Source: Umbilicaria muhlenbergii
Lineage: Eukaryota; Ascomycota; Lecanoromycetes; Umbilicariales; Umbilicariaceae
Length of the DNA: 64,000 nt
NCBI GenBank assembly: GCA_000611775.1
Contig: KK106981.1
Location: forward strand, 3,617,370 to 3,681,369
Reading direction: 5' to 3'
The notes beneath the pieces were generated by a model. The model searched no databases, was not told the origin of the DNA, and saw only the letters and a program-made list of their open reading frames with translations. Shown here piece by piece: positions 11,397-22,783 of the stretch. Position 1 is the first letter of the stretch, and each line of letters begins with the position of its first letter. The position numbers and the translations under genes were made by a program.

Positions 11397-14300
11397 ATGC
11401 CGCCCCCATATACGCCCTCGCAGAAAAACGCCATCGCCCAGTTCGTGAGCTTCACACACGCCAAGGACAGTATTGCTGCAAGAGTAAGTCGCATCCCCCA
11501 TGACTCCATGCGCCGACGGCTCCTTCATGTACTGCCCTGTTATCCTGCACTGTACTGTCTTTTCCCCAGACGCCCTACCGTCGTTCCTTCTCGATCTGGC
11601 AAAGCAATTGGCTAACACTGGGCTACCCGTAGCACCTCAAATCGCATGCATGGAACGTGGAGCAAGCGGTAGATGCGTATGTAAATATCAATTTCTTCAC
11701 ATCGTTTTCCTGGTTTTCTTTAGGTTGTATCATACAGGGGCGTTGTCAACAAGGACTACGAGGCCTAGAGTGTCATGGGGGGCAAGTCACACGAGGGCCC
11801 CTGGAATACCCCTCAGGCTTCTCACTGCAAGGACGAGACTCCAGAGGCAGACCAAGTCTGGGAAGACCAAGGGGATGATACCGCGGAGAGGAGGCTCCGC
11901 AAGGCGAGAGCTCGACTGGACAGGAAACTAGCGCAGAATCACCTGAGTCGTGGAAGGGAGACCATGCTAGACGACGACGAGGAGGAGAACTCCAAGATGC
12001 TGCTCAACCTAGACGACACAGGTTCATTTGAATATGATCTCGGCGAATACCTGCATGATGATCCGGAACAATCATTGGACCCGTTGCACTCGAGGGAGAT
12101 CTCTATGCTCAAAATACAGGACACCTTCCTCCTGCTATGTGAAAAAGCAAAGGATCCCACTAGTTGGGTCGATCCCAAAAAACTACCTTCAATGTTTCGC
12201 TTCGCTCTCCGTCGTCCCTTGATGCCAGAAAGGGAGCTTTACTGGAACTTGGCGGTTGTCGGTATAGATCCTTCCCTTGGATTCCTTGACCGCGACGATT
12301 ATACCCCAGAGGGATCCCATCGACGGCCTAGACAGATATTGAAGGGCATAACGTTCAGTCAAGAAGAAAGAGGTCATGTTAGTAGGAGGTACGAACGTTT
12401 ACCGAAGGGCCTTTGCCTCCTGACGGGTCATGTAGATGATGTCGATGATGCTAGCTCCGCGGAAGATGAACCCACTGATCAGGATGAGATGATAGCAGAA
12501 CTTTGGACTGTTTTCAACGGAGTCGAAGCTCACGAGATACGCCTCGAAGATGCACCAACGAGGTATCGGGATGTCCTAAGCGCCTTTGACTGCGGCAATG
12601 ATGAACTTGCGGCGTGGTTGGAAGATCTTGAGATTCCTAGCGACCACATTGATTGTGGTAGTCATCAGGCAGCACTCTCGAAAGCCTCTGGTAGTCCGAG
12701 CGTTGCTACAAGTCCCACGCTGCTCAAACAAATTGCAAGGCTAGTCCAGCTTCATCGCTCAAAAGATATCCGAGTGGAAGACTTTCTTACACTTCTCCGA
12801 GGAAGAATGGCTGGCTTCATCTTCAACGAGGATGTAATCATGGGCTATGTTAGGAATTCTGGCTTCGACGCAGAAGCGGTTGCTGATCTCCTTGTTGGGA
12901 AGAGCAACTCAACGTCCTCTTCTGCTAACGGAAGTGCAACACCTGCACAGGAAGAGTTATATCGATCGCCCCTTGAAACATCAAAGCTCGAAAGACCTGT
13001 GTTGGGCGATTCCGTCAAGCAAGACCTCAAAGGAGAATTCGCAGCAATACATAGGGAGGTATTGTGCTCACATATCTCTTTTGGCCGCGCCCTATCACGT
13101 TTCCGGGAGCTTTTGGGTGATCCTGATATGAGCAACGCCGTATTGTCCAAAAACCTTGTGGCGTATGGTATTCCCCCGGACCTGTTCTTTGGAGGTGAGA
13201 ACCTCGATGAAACCCCTCCAAAACTAGATGGCAGTTTAGAGGAAGCACAAATACCCTGTTTCAAAAAACCACGGATAACCCTGAGGCTTCCGGCGAAATC
13301 CAGTTGTCCTACCTCGCCCAGAGATCTAAATTCGACGACTACAGCATCCCGCAGTGTTTCAACAAACAGAGATACAGAAGATCATGTTCTTACTGAGAAA
13401 GCAATGCTCAAGATGCCCCCTCATGATGATTACGATGCAGCTTTGAAAGTTCAGGCAGATACAACGCCCGGCACCATCTTACAGTCCTCACCGGCCTCTT
13501 CTGGAGGTATATCGTCTGATGAGCAACAGTCTCCAACCACTCAAGCCAAGCAGCAGCCGGAGCAGCATCGAGAGGATGGTTCTTGCCAGACCGCCTTGAC
13601 AACTCAGTCTACGCAGAAAGCTCATTCGAGAAGTAATGAAAAGTCTGTAGATCTTCAGGGCTTAGTGCCCACCAGCATGCTAACAGATCCCGTGGATCCA
13701 CACTCCAAGCCTGAGGTCACTGAGATTGCTCAATCCGTTGAGCACGCAACTTTTGCGCAACCCCTCCTTTGTAATAGGCTAGACAAGTCTAAACAGAACA
13801 ATAAGGCACAAGCAGAGTCACCAAAACCACGAGCTGGAACGCCCATGCCGAGTGCCTCACTGCCACTGTCTGTCTTATCGCAACGTCGCAACGAAAGTAT
13901 AGGGATTGAATGGAAGCGGTATGCGACTTGTTTCGCAGGGAACCCTAGCGAGGAGTTTTATGATCGCGGAAGGCTATCTGTCTCCCCCGAGAAGGGTACT
14001 TCGGTCGACTTGTTTGGATTGCCCATCCCTACAAAAGATGCTCGCGACATGGCCAAGGCCATGAAATTGCCACCCGATTTTGCCGAAAGGCGGATCCGGT
14101 CTACAACGCCTCGAAGGGTCAGTGCACAAAGATTTGAGAAAGCAACCTCCAATATAACATTACCGAGCCCTAAGCGTAAATCCTCTACCACTTCGGAACC
14201 GGGTCATCGGAAGATGATGAAACAGGAGGCCACAGAACCTGATGTGTTCGCTGCAGAAGGGCAAGATCATGACGACTTCATTCGAAGCTTATTTACCCCT

Positions 14301-16435
14301 GAGATTCTAAGTCAGTCGGGTCTGGCATGCGGCTGGTGTCTTGAAATGAAATGCCTTTGCGGTAGAAGCAAGGAGACAAAGGAGGAGGACGCCTCTGAGA
14401 AACTGAGTAGCACACCCATGGAGCGAGATACACATCCAATGCTTCTTCAACAGCCCCCGACTTCTGTGGAAAAAAATGAACACAGTTCCACGACAGATCT
14501 AAGCTGGCATCTTCTCAAAGAGGCAAGCGAGACCTGTATCTTTGGCGCGGTGGGTACTGACGAAGCCGCCAATGCTGCTCTTTCCTTGACTTCGATTGCA
14601 ACAAATCATCAGATTACGCTGGATACTGTTGTAGGGAATAAGCGCAAGAGCAATGTTATATCTGCAAGGAATCTCCCAGCCAGCGATGAGACCACCAATG
14701 GAAGTACAGAACACATTGAAGTTTCAAGCCAAGACGAGTGCCCTCCCAAGAAGGGTGAAAAGTTAACCTCAGAGGCAACAGATCAACGGTCCAGTGGTCG
14801 TGGCGAAGATATTGCTCCACCTCCCACACCTGGGCAAACTTCGTGGGAATCAAGTCCTCTTCCGGCCGTCAGATACTCAATAGTAGATGACGTCGGATTA
14901 ATCTCGCCTGTCTCTCGTGATTCATCTTTCTCGTACGAACCGATGGGCCAGGGGTTGGAGGATCCATCAGACCTGGAAGAAACTGCAGCACCCGATGAAC
15001 CGAGCTTACCACTGTCGCGGTGTCCATTCTCCTCATCCACATCAGCACTTCGTGAATCATCTGCACAGGCAGAATCAGAAGATACAGCAGGGGCAGATCC
15101 AGTGACGCTATCCATGTCACGGCGTCCGCGTTCATCGTCAAAGTCTACGCTTGTAGAGTGGCCTGGCCAGACAAAGGAACAAGACGCAGGGGTCCCAGAT
15201 GAATTGATGCCGCCACTGTCGCCCCGTCCACCACCCACGCCACACCCAAGAGCGCTGAAATTACCGGGCAAGCTACTGGATAGCTCCTCCTCAATAGATG
15301 AAAGTCAAGCCAAACAAATTGGATCAGGAGGACTGCATCGACGACGTGCATCAATTCGAGCACGCACCGGATCCGAAACCCTGTCGGTTCGTACGAACAA
15401 GTTAAAGGCACAACGGCGGCGATACAAACTGTTTGAGCGTAGGAGAAACAGGCAAAAGGGGATGTCATACGCTCGGACGCTCGACCGGGTACTGGAAGAG
15501 GGCCGTCGTGAACACAAGTCGTATTTTGTTGTCATGGCGGAATTGAGACACAAAAGAATTCAAGCTAACTTGCTAGCGCGTCAATACAGGTTTTTCCAGA
15601 CTTCTAACGGCCTGTCGGGCCCTTCGGGGCAGACGGTAGCTCTCAGCAAACTGTTCGACAAATATCGAGGTTCGCGAAACTCCATCAAGTCCTTTTGCAG
15701 TGGTAATGGCTAATGAGTATGCTCTTGGTGCAGAAGAAGCGACCGAGAGCCCCGACACCATCGGCGTCGAAGGCTCAATGAAATATCTCGGCGATCTCGG
15801 CGTCAACCTAGACGAAGTCGTCGTCCTCGCCGTCCTCGCAGAGCTCCAAGCCCCCACCATGGGCGAATTCAGCCGCGAAGGATTCATCCAAGGCTGGAAA
15901 ACCTACAGGCACTCCCCCCCCCCAACCAAACCCCTTGTTCCCCAAAACCCACTCCCCCACAAGTCCGCACCGCTAACATACTCCCCCGTTCCCTCACCGC
16001 AGCGCCGACACCCTCACCAAACAACAATCCCTGATCCCCCAATTCCGGCGCCACCTCACTACCGCCCCCGACTTCTTCAAACGCGTCTACAAACACACCT
16101 TCCTGATCGCGCGCTCCCCCGGCCAAAAGTCCGTCCAACTCGACACCGCAATCGAATACTGGCGCCTCCTCTTCACCAACCCCAGCATCGCGTGGCATAC
16201 CCCCACGACCCCTTGGCTGGAGTGGTGGATCGAGTATCTCGAGGCCAGGTGGAAGAAGAGCGTTAATAAGGACATGTGGGACCAGACGGGGATTTTTGTG
16301 GGGAAGAGTCTGGCGGATGAAAGTATGGGCTGGTGGAGTGAGGATGGGGCGTGGCCGGGGGTGTTGGATGAGTTTGTGGGGTTTGTGAGGGAGAAGAGGG
16401 CGGAGGCGGAGGGGGAGAGGATGGAGGTGGAGTGA
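11397..16435 (+). CDS. dcn1: Cullin neddylation factor Dcn1 with a giant second intron
   Basis: Exons 11397-11483, 11633-11676, 15590-15669, 15734-15908 and 16003-16435 join in frame to 272 residues, the normal Dcn1 size. Exons 1-3 give a UBA-like domain ([32 protein letters not shown]). Exons 3-5 give the PONY/DUF298 domain ([55 protein letters not shown]). Dcn1 is the co-E3 that helps Ubc12 attach Nedd8 to cullins, activating cullin-RING ligases. Intron 2 is 3,913 nt (donor GTATGT, branch GCTAAC, acceptor ACAG), against 64-149 nt for the others, and carries a long same-strand open frame. Intron 4 appears to be GC-AG (AG/GCACTC). The gene faces saf1 tail to tail. Confidence 0.9.
11775..15713 (+). 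CDS. 1,312-codon open frame inside dcn1 intron 2, function unknown
   Basis: An uninterrupted ATG-to-TAA frame fills most of dcn1 intron 2. The sequence looks protein-like: an N-terminal ordered-looking part (about 30-420, including [19 protein letters not shown] and [18 protein letters not shown], the latter faintly UBA-like), a long Ser/Thr/Pro-rich middle, a Cys cluster ([11 protein letters not shown], from about residue 852), and a basic C-terminal part ([31 protein letters not shown]). I recognise no family. The last 41 codons overlap dcn1 exon 3 in the same frame and end at a TAA inside dcn1 intron 3. It may be a nested gene or an alternative first exon of dcn1. If intron 3 is removed, the frame continues into the PONY domain. 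Expression is unproven. Confidence 0.6.
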   Translation: MGGKSHEGPWNTPQASHCKDETPEADQVWEDQGDDTAERRLRKARARLDRKLAQNHLSRGRETMLDDDEEENSKMLLNLDDTGSFEYDLGEYLHDDPEQSLDPLHSREISMLKIQDTFLLLCEKAKDPTSWVDPKKLPSMFRFALRRPLMPERELYWNLAVVGIDPSLGFLDRDDYTPEGSHRRPRQILKGITFSQEERGHVSRRYERLPKGLCLLTGHVDDVDDASSAEDEPTDQDEMIAELWTVFNGVEAHEIRLEDAPTRYRDVLSAFDCGNDELAAWLEDLEIPSDHIDCGSHQAALSKASGSPSVATSPTLLKQIARLVQLHRSKDIRVEDFLTLLRGRMAGFIFNEDVIMGYVRNSGFDAEAVADLLVGKSNSTSSSANGSATPAQEELYRSPLETSKLERPVLGDSVKQDLKGEFAAIHREVLCSHISFGRALSRFRELLGDPDMSNAVLSKNLVAYGIPPDLFFGGENLDETPPKLDGSLEEAQIPCFKKPRITLRLPAKSSCPTSPRDLNSTTTASRSVSTNRDTEDHVLTEKAMLKMPPHDDYDAALKVQADTTPGTILQSSPASSGGISSDEQQSPTTQAKQQPEQHREDGSCQTALTTQSTQKAHSRSNEKSVDLQGLVPTSMLTDPVDPHSKPEVTEIAQSVEHATFAQPLLCNRLDKSKQNNKAQAESPKPRAGTPMPSASLPLSVLSQRRNESIGIEWKRYATCFAGNPSEEFYDRGRLSVSPEKGTSVDLFGLPIPTKDARDMAKAMKLPPDFAERRIRSTTPRRVSAQRFEKATSNITLPSPKRKSSTTSEPGHRKMMKQEATEPDVFAAEGQDHDDFIRSLFTPEILSQSGLACGWCLEMKCLCGRSKETKEEDASEKLSSTPMERDTHPMLLQQPPTSVEKNEHSSTTDLSWHLLKEASETCIFGAVGTDEAANAALSLTSIATNHQITLDTVVGNKRKSNVISARNLPASDETTNGSTEHIEVSSQDECPPKKGEKLTSEATDQRSSGRGEDIAPPPTPGQTSWESSPLPAVRYSIVDDVGLISPVSRDSSFSYEPMGQGLEDPSDLEETAAPDEPSLPLSRCPFSSSTSALRESSAQAESEDTAGADPVTLSMSRRPRSSSKSTLVEWPGQTKEQDAGVPDELMPPLSPRPPPTPHPRALKLPGKLLDSSSSIDESQAKQIGSGGLHRRRASIRARTGSETLSVRTNKLKAQRRRYKLFERRRNRQKGMSYARTLDRVLEEGRREHKSYFVVMAELRHKRIQANLLARQYRFFQTSNGLSGPSGQTVALSKLFDKYRGSRNSIKSFCSGNG

Positions 16436-16877
16436 GGGTGGGTTGTGAGTGGGTCGAGTGAGGGGTGTGAGCGCTGAAGCGGAGTGACGGGCTGATGAGG
16501 ATAGGAATTAATGATTATGAGCGTTGTTTTCAGCGGTTGACTGCTCGCTAGCATGGTTAGGGCGCGGGTGGGATGGAACTGCTTATGAGACAGACGTACC
16601 TTAGATATTGATCATAGAAGCATGATCCGGTCGTTTATCAGTCAGGAAGTAAGATCTTCCTTCCGGGTATTCTTGACCACTGTGCATTTTTATTTACCAC
16701 CAGCTTACCTACATTTCCGGTGGTTTATCACAACTCGTCAGCTATATGAGAACATCAAGAACCGTGCCCCAACTCCCGGAAGAGAGAACAGAACGAAGTG
16801 CGCGAATCCATTCAAACCCATCATCCTCAGCCCATACCATATGTACGCCCTCATCTCCAACTCCCCCCGACCTTTTC
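16436..16877. other. Convergent spacer between dcn1 and saf1
   Basis: About 440 bp between two gene ends. The left part is G-rich on the + strand and the right edge C-rich, following the skew of the flanking coding ends. No gene seen. Confidence 0.5.
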
Positions 16878-19405
16878 TTACTCCTCTCTCATCCCCCAAT
16901 CCGGCTCCTCACCCCTCCATTCCGTCAACGGCACACTCCCCGGCATCTCCTCCCCACCCGGCAATCTCAACCTCGGAAACGGCCGATCCCGCCACGCATA
17001 CACCACCCCATCCACCCCTCCATCCGCATCCGCCCCACTTTCGCCCATCCCACTCTCCTGCGCCACCATCGAAGCGACCCCTGCCCCGGTCCCCGGTCCC
17101 ACACTCCCACTCCCCCCCCTGGCTCCCAGCCCCAAAAACCACCTGCCGAGCATAACGACATAAGCCCAATACCACGCGATCGCAATCTCGACCTGCTCGA
17201 ACGGCGAATGCGGTCCATTGGGCCCATCCTCCTCATCGCTGCCCGGTCCATCATCCCCCTCATCGTCGGCGACAAAGTCTTCGTCGAATTCTCGTTCCAA
17301 CTCCGCGGCTTGCACGGCGGCGGATTTGAGGATGTGGAGGTGTTCGACGCGGGTGGCTTTGGCTTCGTCGACGAGGACGAGAGCGCCGCTGTGCCAGCCG
17401 GCGGCGCTGACTTTGAGGGCGAAGAAGGGGGTGAGGTCGGGGGTGGGGGTCGTGGGTGCGTTACTGGAGGAAGACGAGGAGGGGGATGAGGAAGGTGAGG
17501 AAGGGAGACTGGTGGTCCAGGCTCGGCCTTCGCGTTCGAACCATTCGCTCGTGACGATGTGGGCGTCCGAGGTGGAGTCGCTGATCATGCGCCAGCGGTC
17601 CGCGGCTTCGGGCTGTTGAGCTTTGGTCACCATGTCCTGCAGCCAGATTCGCTTTTCCTTTTCGAACCAGATGCTGCGGCCGAGGCGGATCTTGTTGGCT
17701 TCGAGATAGGCGTCTTGGGCGAAGCCGCCGTCGGCTCGGACGCCGCGGAGGAGAGCGTGTATGCGGGTTCCGAGGCCTAGGGCACCACATGCTCGGGACT
17801 CGCGGCCCCAGGAGGTGATGATGCCGTTGGAGTGGAGGGCGTGGAAGTGGTAGTCGCCGAAAGCGAGGGAGATGACGTTAGTATTCTGGAGGGCTGGTAT
17901 TATGGTGGGTTGTGGGAGCGTAACTTCCGGTGATGAGCCATTGATCCTGTGGGAACGGACAGCATCGAGGAAGGCCCTGTCAGCGATGAGGACCTTGCCA
18001 GAGGCAGTGAACACCGCAAAACTTCTGAAAGACCCTTGAACGTCACAGATCGGATCATCAGGTGATGAAAATGACGTGATTTCAATAGGACCCTCTCCCG
18101 TAGACCCTTGATGAGTGGACTGGGATGTCGTATCGAAGAGAAAAACTTTGTTCAGGCTGGTTTTGAAGACTATGTACCTCTCAAGAACGATGTGATTAGT
18201 GACTTCGCCGACTTCATGCGCTGACGGCGAGTTGCGGTCGTCGCCTCTCTGACGGTAGCCAGTTCCAGGAATCGTGAAGCATTCAGACTCAAGCGTATCT
18301 TCTCCTACCCTTCCAAGAGGCGGTAATTCGTATGGCCAGTAAATTATACCTGTGCCGTTAACATAAATGGTGCTTTTGTCCCAGCCTATCAGGAGTTTCG
18401 TAAGCTCTTTCTATCTGAATAATTGCAATGGATCGTGCCATTGTCTTACCAGCAACGACCCGTGTGACTCTTCCCACTCCCGACGTCAGCCCATTCTCAA
18501 CCAAGTCAACGTGCAGAGGCCGCATGTTCCAACCGTGTTGGTTGATGTTGTGCCACATCCACACCTTGCCACTGTCTGCCAATCCGAGAACGTGAGAGCG
18601 ACCCGTAGAGAATTGTCTTATAGCTGTAGCAGGTTCGTACCACCTGTTACTACTCATTGGGTAACCCGGAGGGAAATGTAATCGGACCAGGCTTGGCATG
18701 GGTGCTTGATCGAAAAGTTCCCCATTCATCACACCAACAGCATAGACAGCGCCATCGGCGTTAAGCAGTGTAGTCGACCATCCCCTACCTCAATGTTAAG
18801 ATTAGCCCCACGAGTCTCCAAAGATTTCAGATCGTTTAAACCCCCATTGTCTATCTTGACTTACCCACATTGTAGGTCTGCAACGACACCAACGTCGTCC
18901 ACACCCTCCATCCTTGCAGGCCATCCTACCGTCCTACCTGCCCTCAATTGTCGCTGGTAGTGCGGCAACCGATTCGATTCATCTCCTGTGGGATAGCCAT
19001 GTCCTAGGTTACCTTGTTCATTGTTGCCCCACGTAAAGACCCTCGTTTGTGTTAGGAGATGCCTGTAAAGCCATTGCCAGCGGGCGCCATCGGCCTGGAG
19101 GAGGGGTTGCGGGGGAATGCGGAAAGTGTTACGGGTAAGAGTGCGCCAAAAGGTAGGGTCAAGGCGAAATGAAAGTAAAGCTTTCTTACATACGGAAGAA
19201 ATCAGCAGATTCGTTGGAGAAGGGAGGGGAGAAAAGGGTTAATCAAAGAGTACCTACAGCAGAACTCGTGAGGGAAAGGAAATCCTGAGCATCGAGGTAG
19301 GGGAAGATAGCGAAAAGGACGTCAGTGGCTGTCTCGTGATATCAGAGGCAAGCCGGTCTTTCTGTAGCAACGTTGATACATACGCAGGTCGGTGAGCAGC
19401 ATCAT
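16878..19405 (-). CDS. saf1: F-box/RCC1-repeat protein, SCF-associated factor 1 (Saf1)
   Basis: Five exons (19405-19384, 19328-19258, 19184-18865, 18784-18450, 18385-16878) join in frame to 751 residues. The N-terminus is an F-box (LTDLPTDVLFAIFPYLDAQ, residues 4-22), which recruits Skp1. RCC1-type blade motifs follow: RVFTWGNNEQGNLGHG, then HVLGLADSGKVWMWH and HALHSNGIITSWG. In yeast, Saf1 is the SCF substrate receptor for adenine deaminase Aah1 as cells enter quiescence. A poly-Ser and acidic insert lies in the C-terminal third. Introns are 55-80 nt with GT-AG ends and CTAAT-type branch sites. The frame is open upstream to an earlier ATG at 19504; I chose 19405 because family members begin just before the F-box. 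Confidence 0.85.
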
Positions 19406-20031
19406 GTCAAGACTAGAAGCCAGACTTGATTTCGTCTCCGCTGAAACGGCTGAAGGCTTGTGGTTGATGTGCCCAACATGTCCTTTAAGATGATGGGCGA
19501 ACACAGATCGAGCAGCTAAGGCAAGGTACGCTTGAGAATATCACATGTTAGCATCGGGGAGGAGAAAGCACGCGTCAACAGCTGCAGCTTAGTCATGTCA
19601 CTACCTGAAGGTAGGGTATTTGCTGTACGGCAAACAGGTCTCCTCAGCCGGATGGATTTACAACACAATTTCCTTGAAATGGATCCTTCCGATTGCCTTA
19701 GACTGAAGGACGGCTAGGTTGAGGCTAAAGAAATAGTCACGTTGATGTATGACGCTACCTTAGTAAGTGGAAATCTCCCCGAAGTTGTGCTTCATTTCCA
19801 ACGCAAGACTAATGCCGAGAAACGACATGCCAAAACAAATTAGATATTCTTATTTTACACCTACAGCACTTCTCTCAATCCGACTCAAGTCGGCAACCCG
19901 TAGGCTCACCGATTCATCGTAGAGTTGTCTAGCAATACCATGGTCCGCTGCCGAGGCTCCTTAGGGCTCCCATTCATCGACTCCTTCCCAGTTCCAGCAC
20001 CAAAAGCCAAACTATCGACAGCTTGCCCCTA
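19406..20031. other. Upstream region of saf1, no gene seen
   Basis: About 630 bp between the saf1 start and the stop of the next minus-strand gene. It should contain the saf1 promoter. Nothing else recognised. Confidence 0.5.
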
Positions 20032-20671
20032 TCACTTCCCAACCCACGTCACATTCCCAGAACCAACCTGGTTGGGCCCGTCATGAATGTCGAAGTTCAT
20101 TCCGCCGTTGAAACTGAAGTACTGGACAAAATCCAACAAGGCACTATACGCGGCGCTCAACACCCCCCACGTCGTTTGATGGTTGCCTGCATCCCACGTT
20201 TGCACGTCCACGGGCCCAGAGATGTACTGCAATGGATGCCCTATCACGCGGTCATTGGTCATTGCCAATTCTCCCCGAATGTCAACAGCAATCTCGCGGA
20301 GCGAGGAGTAGAGGGCCGAGGCTTGCGGGCCGGCGGGGAAGGGCGAGGTGAGGGTGATTGAAACGAACGACTCGGTCCCCATGGCGCACCATATGACAGG
20401 CTTCTCCTGGCGTTTGACAAAGGGCGGGGGAACGGCACCCTGCAAGAAAGTGCTGGATAGTCCTGTAAGCTTTGCTTTCTTCCTTGCCCAGTGCGATTGA
20501 CAAGGAACGCTGGAATTACCTTCCGGCCACTGTGTTTGGGGAATTGGCACAATATGGTACAGGTAGAATTGGGGTCGGTCGATGCGTGGGTCCTCTAAAG
20601 AAGGACTCTGCTAAGCTTAGAACAGCGCATTGGCTCCATCCTAAAAGGACGGAGAGACTGGAGGCGCGCAT
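20032..20671 (-). CDS. Small secreted protein of unknown function
   Basis: Exons 20671-20520 and 20452-20032 join to 190 residues. The first 20 or so residues (MRASSLSVLLGWSQCAVLSL) form a plausible signal peptide. A Lys-Arg pair in VPPPFVKRQEK (about residue 65) looks like a Kex2 site. The rest contains MTNDRVIGHPLQYISGPVDV and NHQTTWGVLSAAYSALLDF, a pattern I associate with uncharacterised secreted fungal proteins. Few Cys are present, so it is not a classic Cys-rich effector. The intron (67 nt) uses GTAATT and TCCAG; a second acceptor at CTTGCAG does not keep the frame. The role is unknown; an extracellular or host-contact function is only a possibility. Confidence 0.6.
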
Positions 20672-21655
20672 TGTCCTTTTTCTCCAGAATATGAAGGACC
20701 AAAGGTGACACATAATGTCACCAGCGACTTATTTACATGTTTTCGATCCCTTCCTTTGGTCGTGTAGACAGAAAGGCCAACAGCAGTCTCGCTCCTCGCC
20801 GGCCCGAGAAGTCGCCTATAGCGATATGTTTCAAGGTGTTTCCGATCCCAGCTTCAAACATGCATCTGCACAGCCGGCAGTCCGGATTACAACCAACGAG
20901 ATTAGAAAATCTGAAGCGTACCTGAGGTACTTAATAAATTGACACCGAGAAACCAAGGATGAAAATTATACATATTAGAGCACCATCCAGATGCTTGAAT
21001 TTCATTTGCCATCCTCAATTGGGACAAAGTTACCGAATGAATCACCAAGTTTTGTGTATGGAACTTGAATCATGCAGTCAACATACCGACATCGAGCTGA
21101 TTCTTCTGACCATGTATATTGAAGGGTACCTTTGCACAACCAATAGGTGTGGACAAGGCACAGTCTCGGTTGGTGATAGCTGCGCCTTTGACAACCCCAG
21201 ATTGTATGGTGGCCATTTACCAAGTTCACCGTAATCGCTGAAGCTCCCGCAGAGGCTGAAGATAGTGATTTCAGGGTAACTTGCATCTCATACGAGAAAG
21301 TAAGTAATCCTATAGGGTGGCAATGAACGCCTAGAGTTTGCGCGTGCAGCTCTTCAGATCGTCATCATGATGATCATTAGGAGCAAGAGTGTATCGTCTC
21401 GCTCCGATAGCGGGCATGGTGGGCGCGATGGGCTAAAACAAGGGATACACTTCGACGGGAGATCATCCCTTCTGCATGCTCCTCCAGTGTTTCTGCGGAG
21501 ATGCTGAAGCTAATGCATACGTGAAAATATGCATGAACTTGGATAAGTTCCCTGGGTCGCGGGAGATGTAACGCTCTTCGCGGCGTTGAAGACCCTTGGT
21601 CATGAGCTTCCGAAACCCCCGAAAGCATATGTCGCGCGAGATCGTTTCCTAGATC
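20672..21655. other. Intergenic region, no confirmed gene
   Basis: About 980 bp upstream of the secreted-protein gene. It contains the palindrome GGTGACA-CATAA-TGTCACC at 20705-20723. Two small overlapping minus-strand frames near 21000-21290 are not supported as a gene. It should hold the PLAC8 transcript end. Confidence 0.4.
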
Positions 21656-22783
21656 TCATCGTGGTGGTGGTGCGTAGGACATTGACTCTGGTGCGATGTA
21701 TGCACCGCTTGCAGGACCTGCATGTCTTCGAATGAGCTCCTCTCGGTCGCGTACTTCTCTCTCATCTTGCATCAGGACGCAACAGCAGCAGCAAAGCGAC
21801 TTGAGACAGTCTTGACCGAAGCTGCCATGGAGGTGGTAGAGTTTACGGATTCGTGTATGTTGAATCATAGCGGCAGCCCCTACAAGAAAGTATCAGCGCA
21901 TCGTATGCTTGCGCAGACTACGGCTAGGGCTCATCTTACATTGAAACCCGCATACCGACGCCATAATCCCACAGGAGCCATTGCAAGACTTATAGCCTAA
22001 AAGATCCGTAGCGTCTTGTTTTTGGGCTTTCTGTGACAGGCGGTACTGTGTCTTGCCGTAGAGCACGCAAGGGCACCAGATACCCAAGCAGCATATTGTG
22101 TCAATTTCACAAAGACCATGTTTCCATTCGGGGTTCACTGCCGCGTTAGGATGCGGAACTTGTCCTGGCCGATGAGCTTCAGGTGCACTGTTGGGTCCCA
22201 AAAGAGAATCAGGATTATAGACAGCCGGCCTGCGGTCAACGTCAGGTGCTACTGCTTGCGCATGGAGCGCTGACAGGCCAGTCGTAGCAGTTGGTGGCAA
22301 AACTGGAGTTGGCACTGAGCCTGCCATTTCGCCCTCAGTCTTGATTGGTATCGGTCCAGGGGACTGTGGAGGTTGTGGTTGTGATCTGTGCTCTTGTCGC
22401 TGTGGAGACATCCCGTCATCGGCATATGGGGCGAAGTGTGCCGGGTGAGATTGTGAAGGAGCTGGGAAGTTGTATGGCGATGCTGTGCGCTCAACCGCTG
22501 GTTTCTTTTCAACAGGATATCCCGAGTCCACGTAAGGCAGTGGAAGCCCCCTGAGGTCTTGCTTTGATACTGGTGACATTGGAGACTCCTCGATCATGGA
22601 ATCGGTCGGGCTTGACAGGGGGTAGAATGTGGGCCGCTGCATTTCGATTGGCGTTTCTGCGTACGAGTATCGAGGGTCGCGATTTGTGTCTTGAGTTTGT
22701 TGGAGCTGGCCTGGCGAAGCTTCCAAACGCATTCTACGTTGTCCTGAGGAGCCTCTCGTGGCAATCTGGGGGTTTGAAGCCAT
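21656..22783 (-). CDS. PLAC8-family cysteine-rich protein
   Basis: Exons 22783-21940 and 21879-21656 join to 355 residues. Residues 1-215 are Pro/Gln/Ser-rich and probably disordered. The PLAC8 domain follows, starting KHGLCEIDTICCLGIWCPC (from about 223) with the signature CCxxxxCPC, then SCNGSCG, and after the intron a run of five Cys (SLCCCCCVLMQDERE). PLAC8 proteins are small membrane-associated proteins linked to cell size control and metal or calcium handling in plants and animals; the role of fungal members with long N-termini is unclear. The intron is 60 nt (GTAAGA...GTAG). The spliced join CGFQ-W restores the family pattern. Confidence 0.88.

Noticed and set aside
21070-21286. Small minus-strand frames including a 48-codon frame starting MATIQSGVVKGAA
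   Set aside because: The sequence looks partly protein-like, but no signal peptide, family or in-frame splicing to neighbours could be supported; an upstream frame overlaps it with a competing splice reading.
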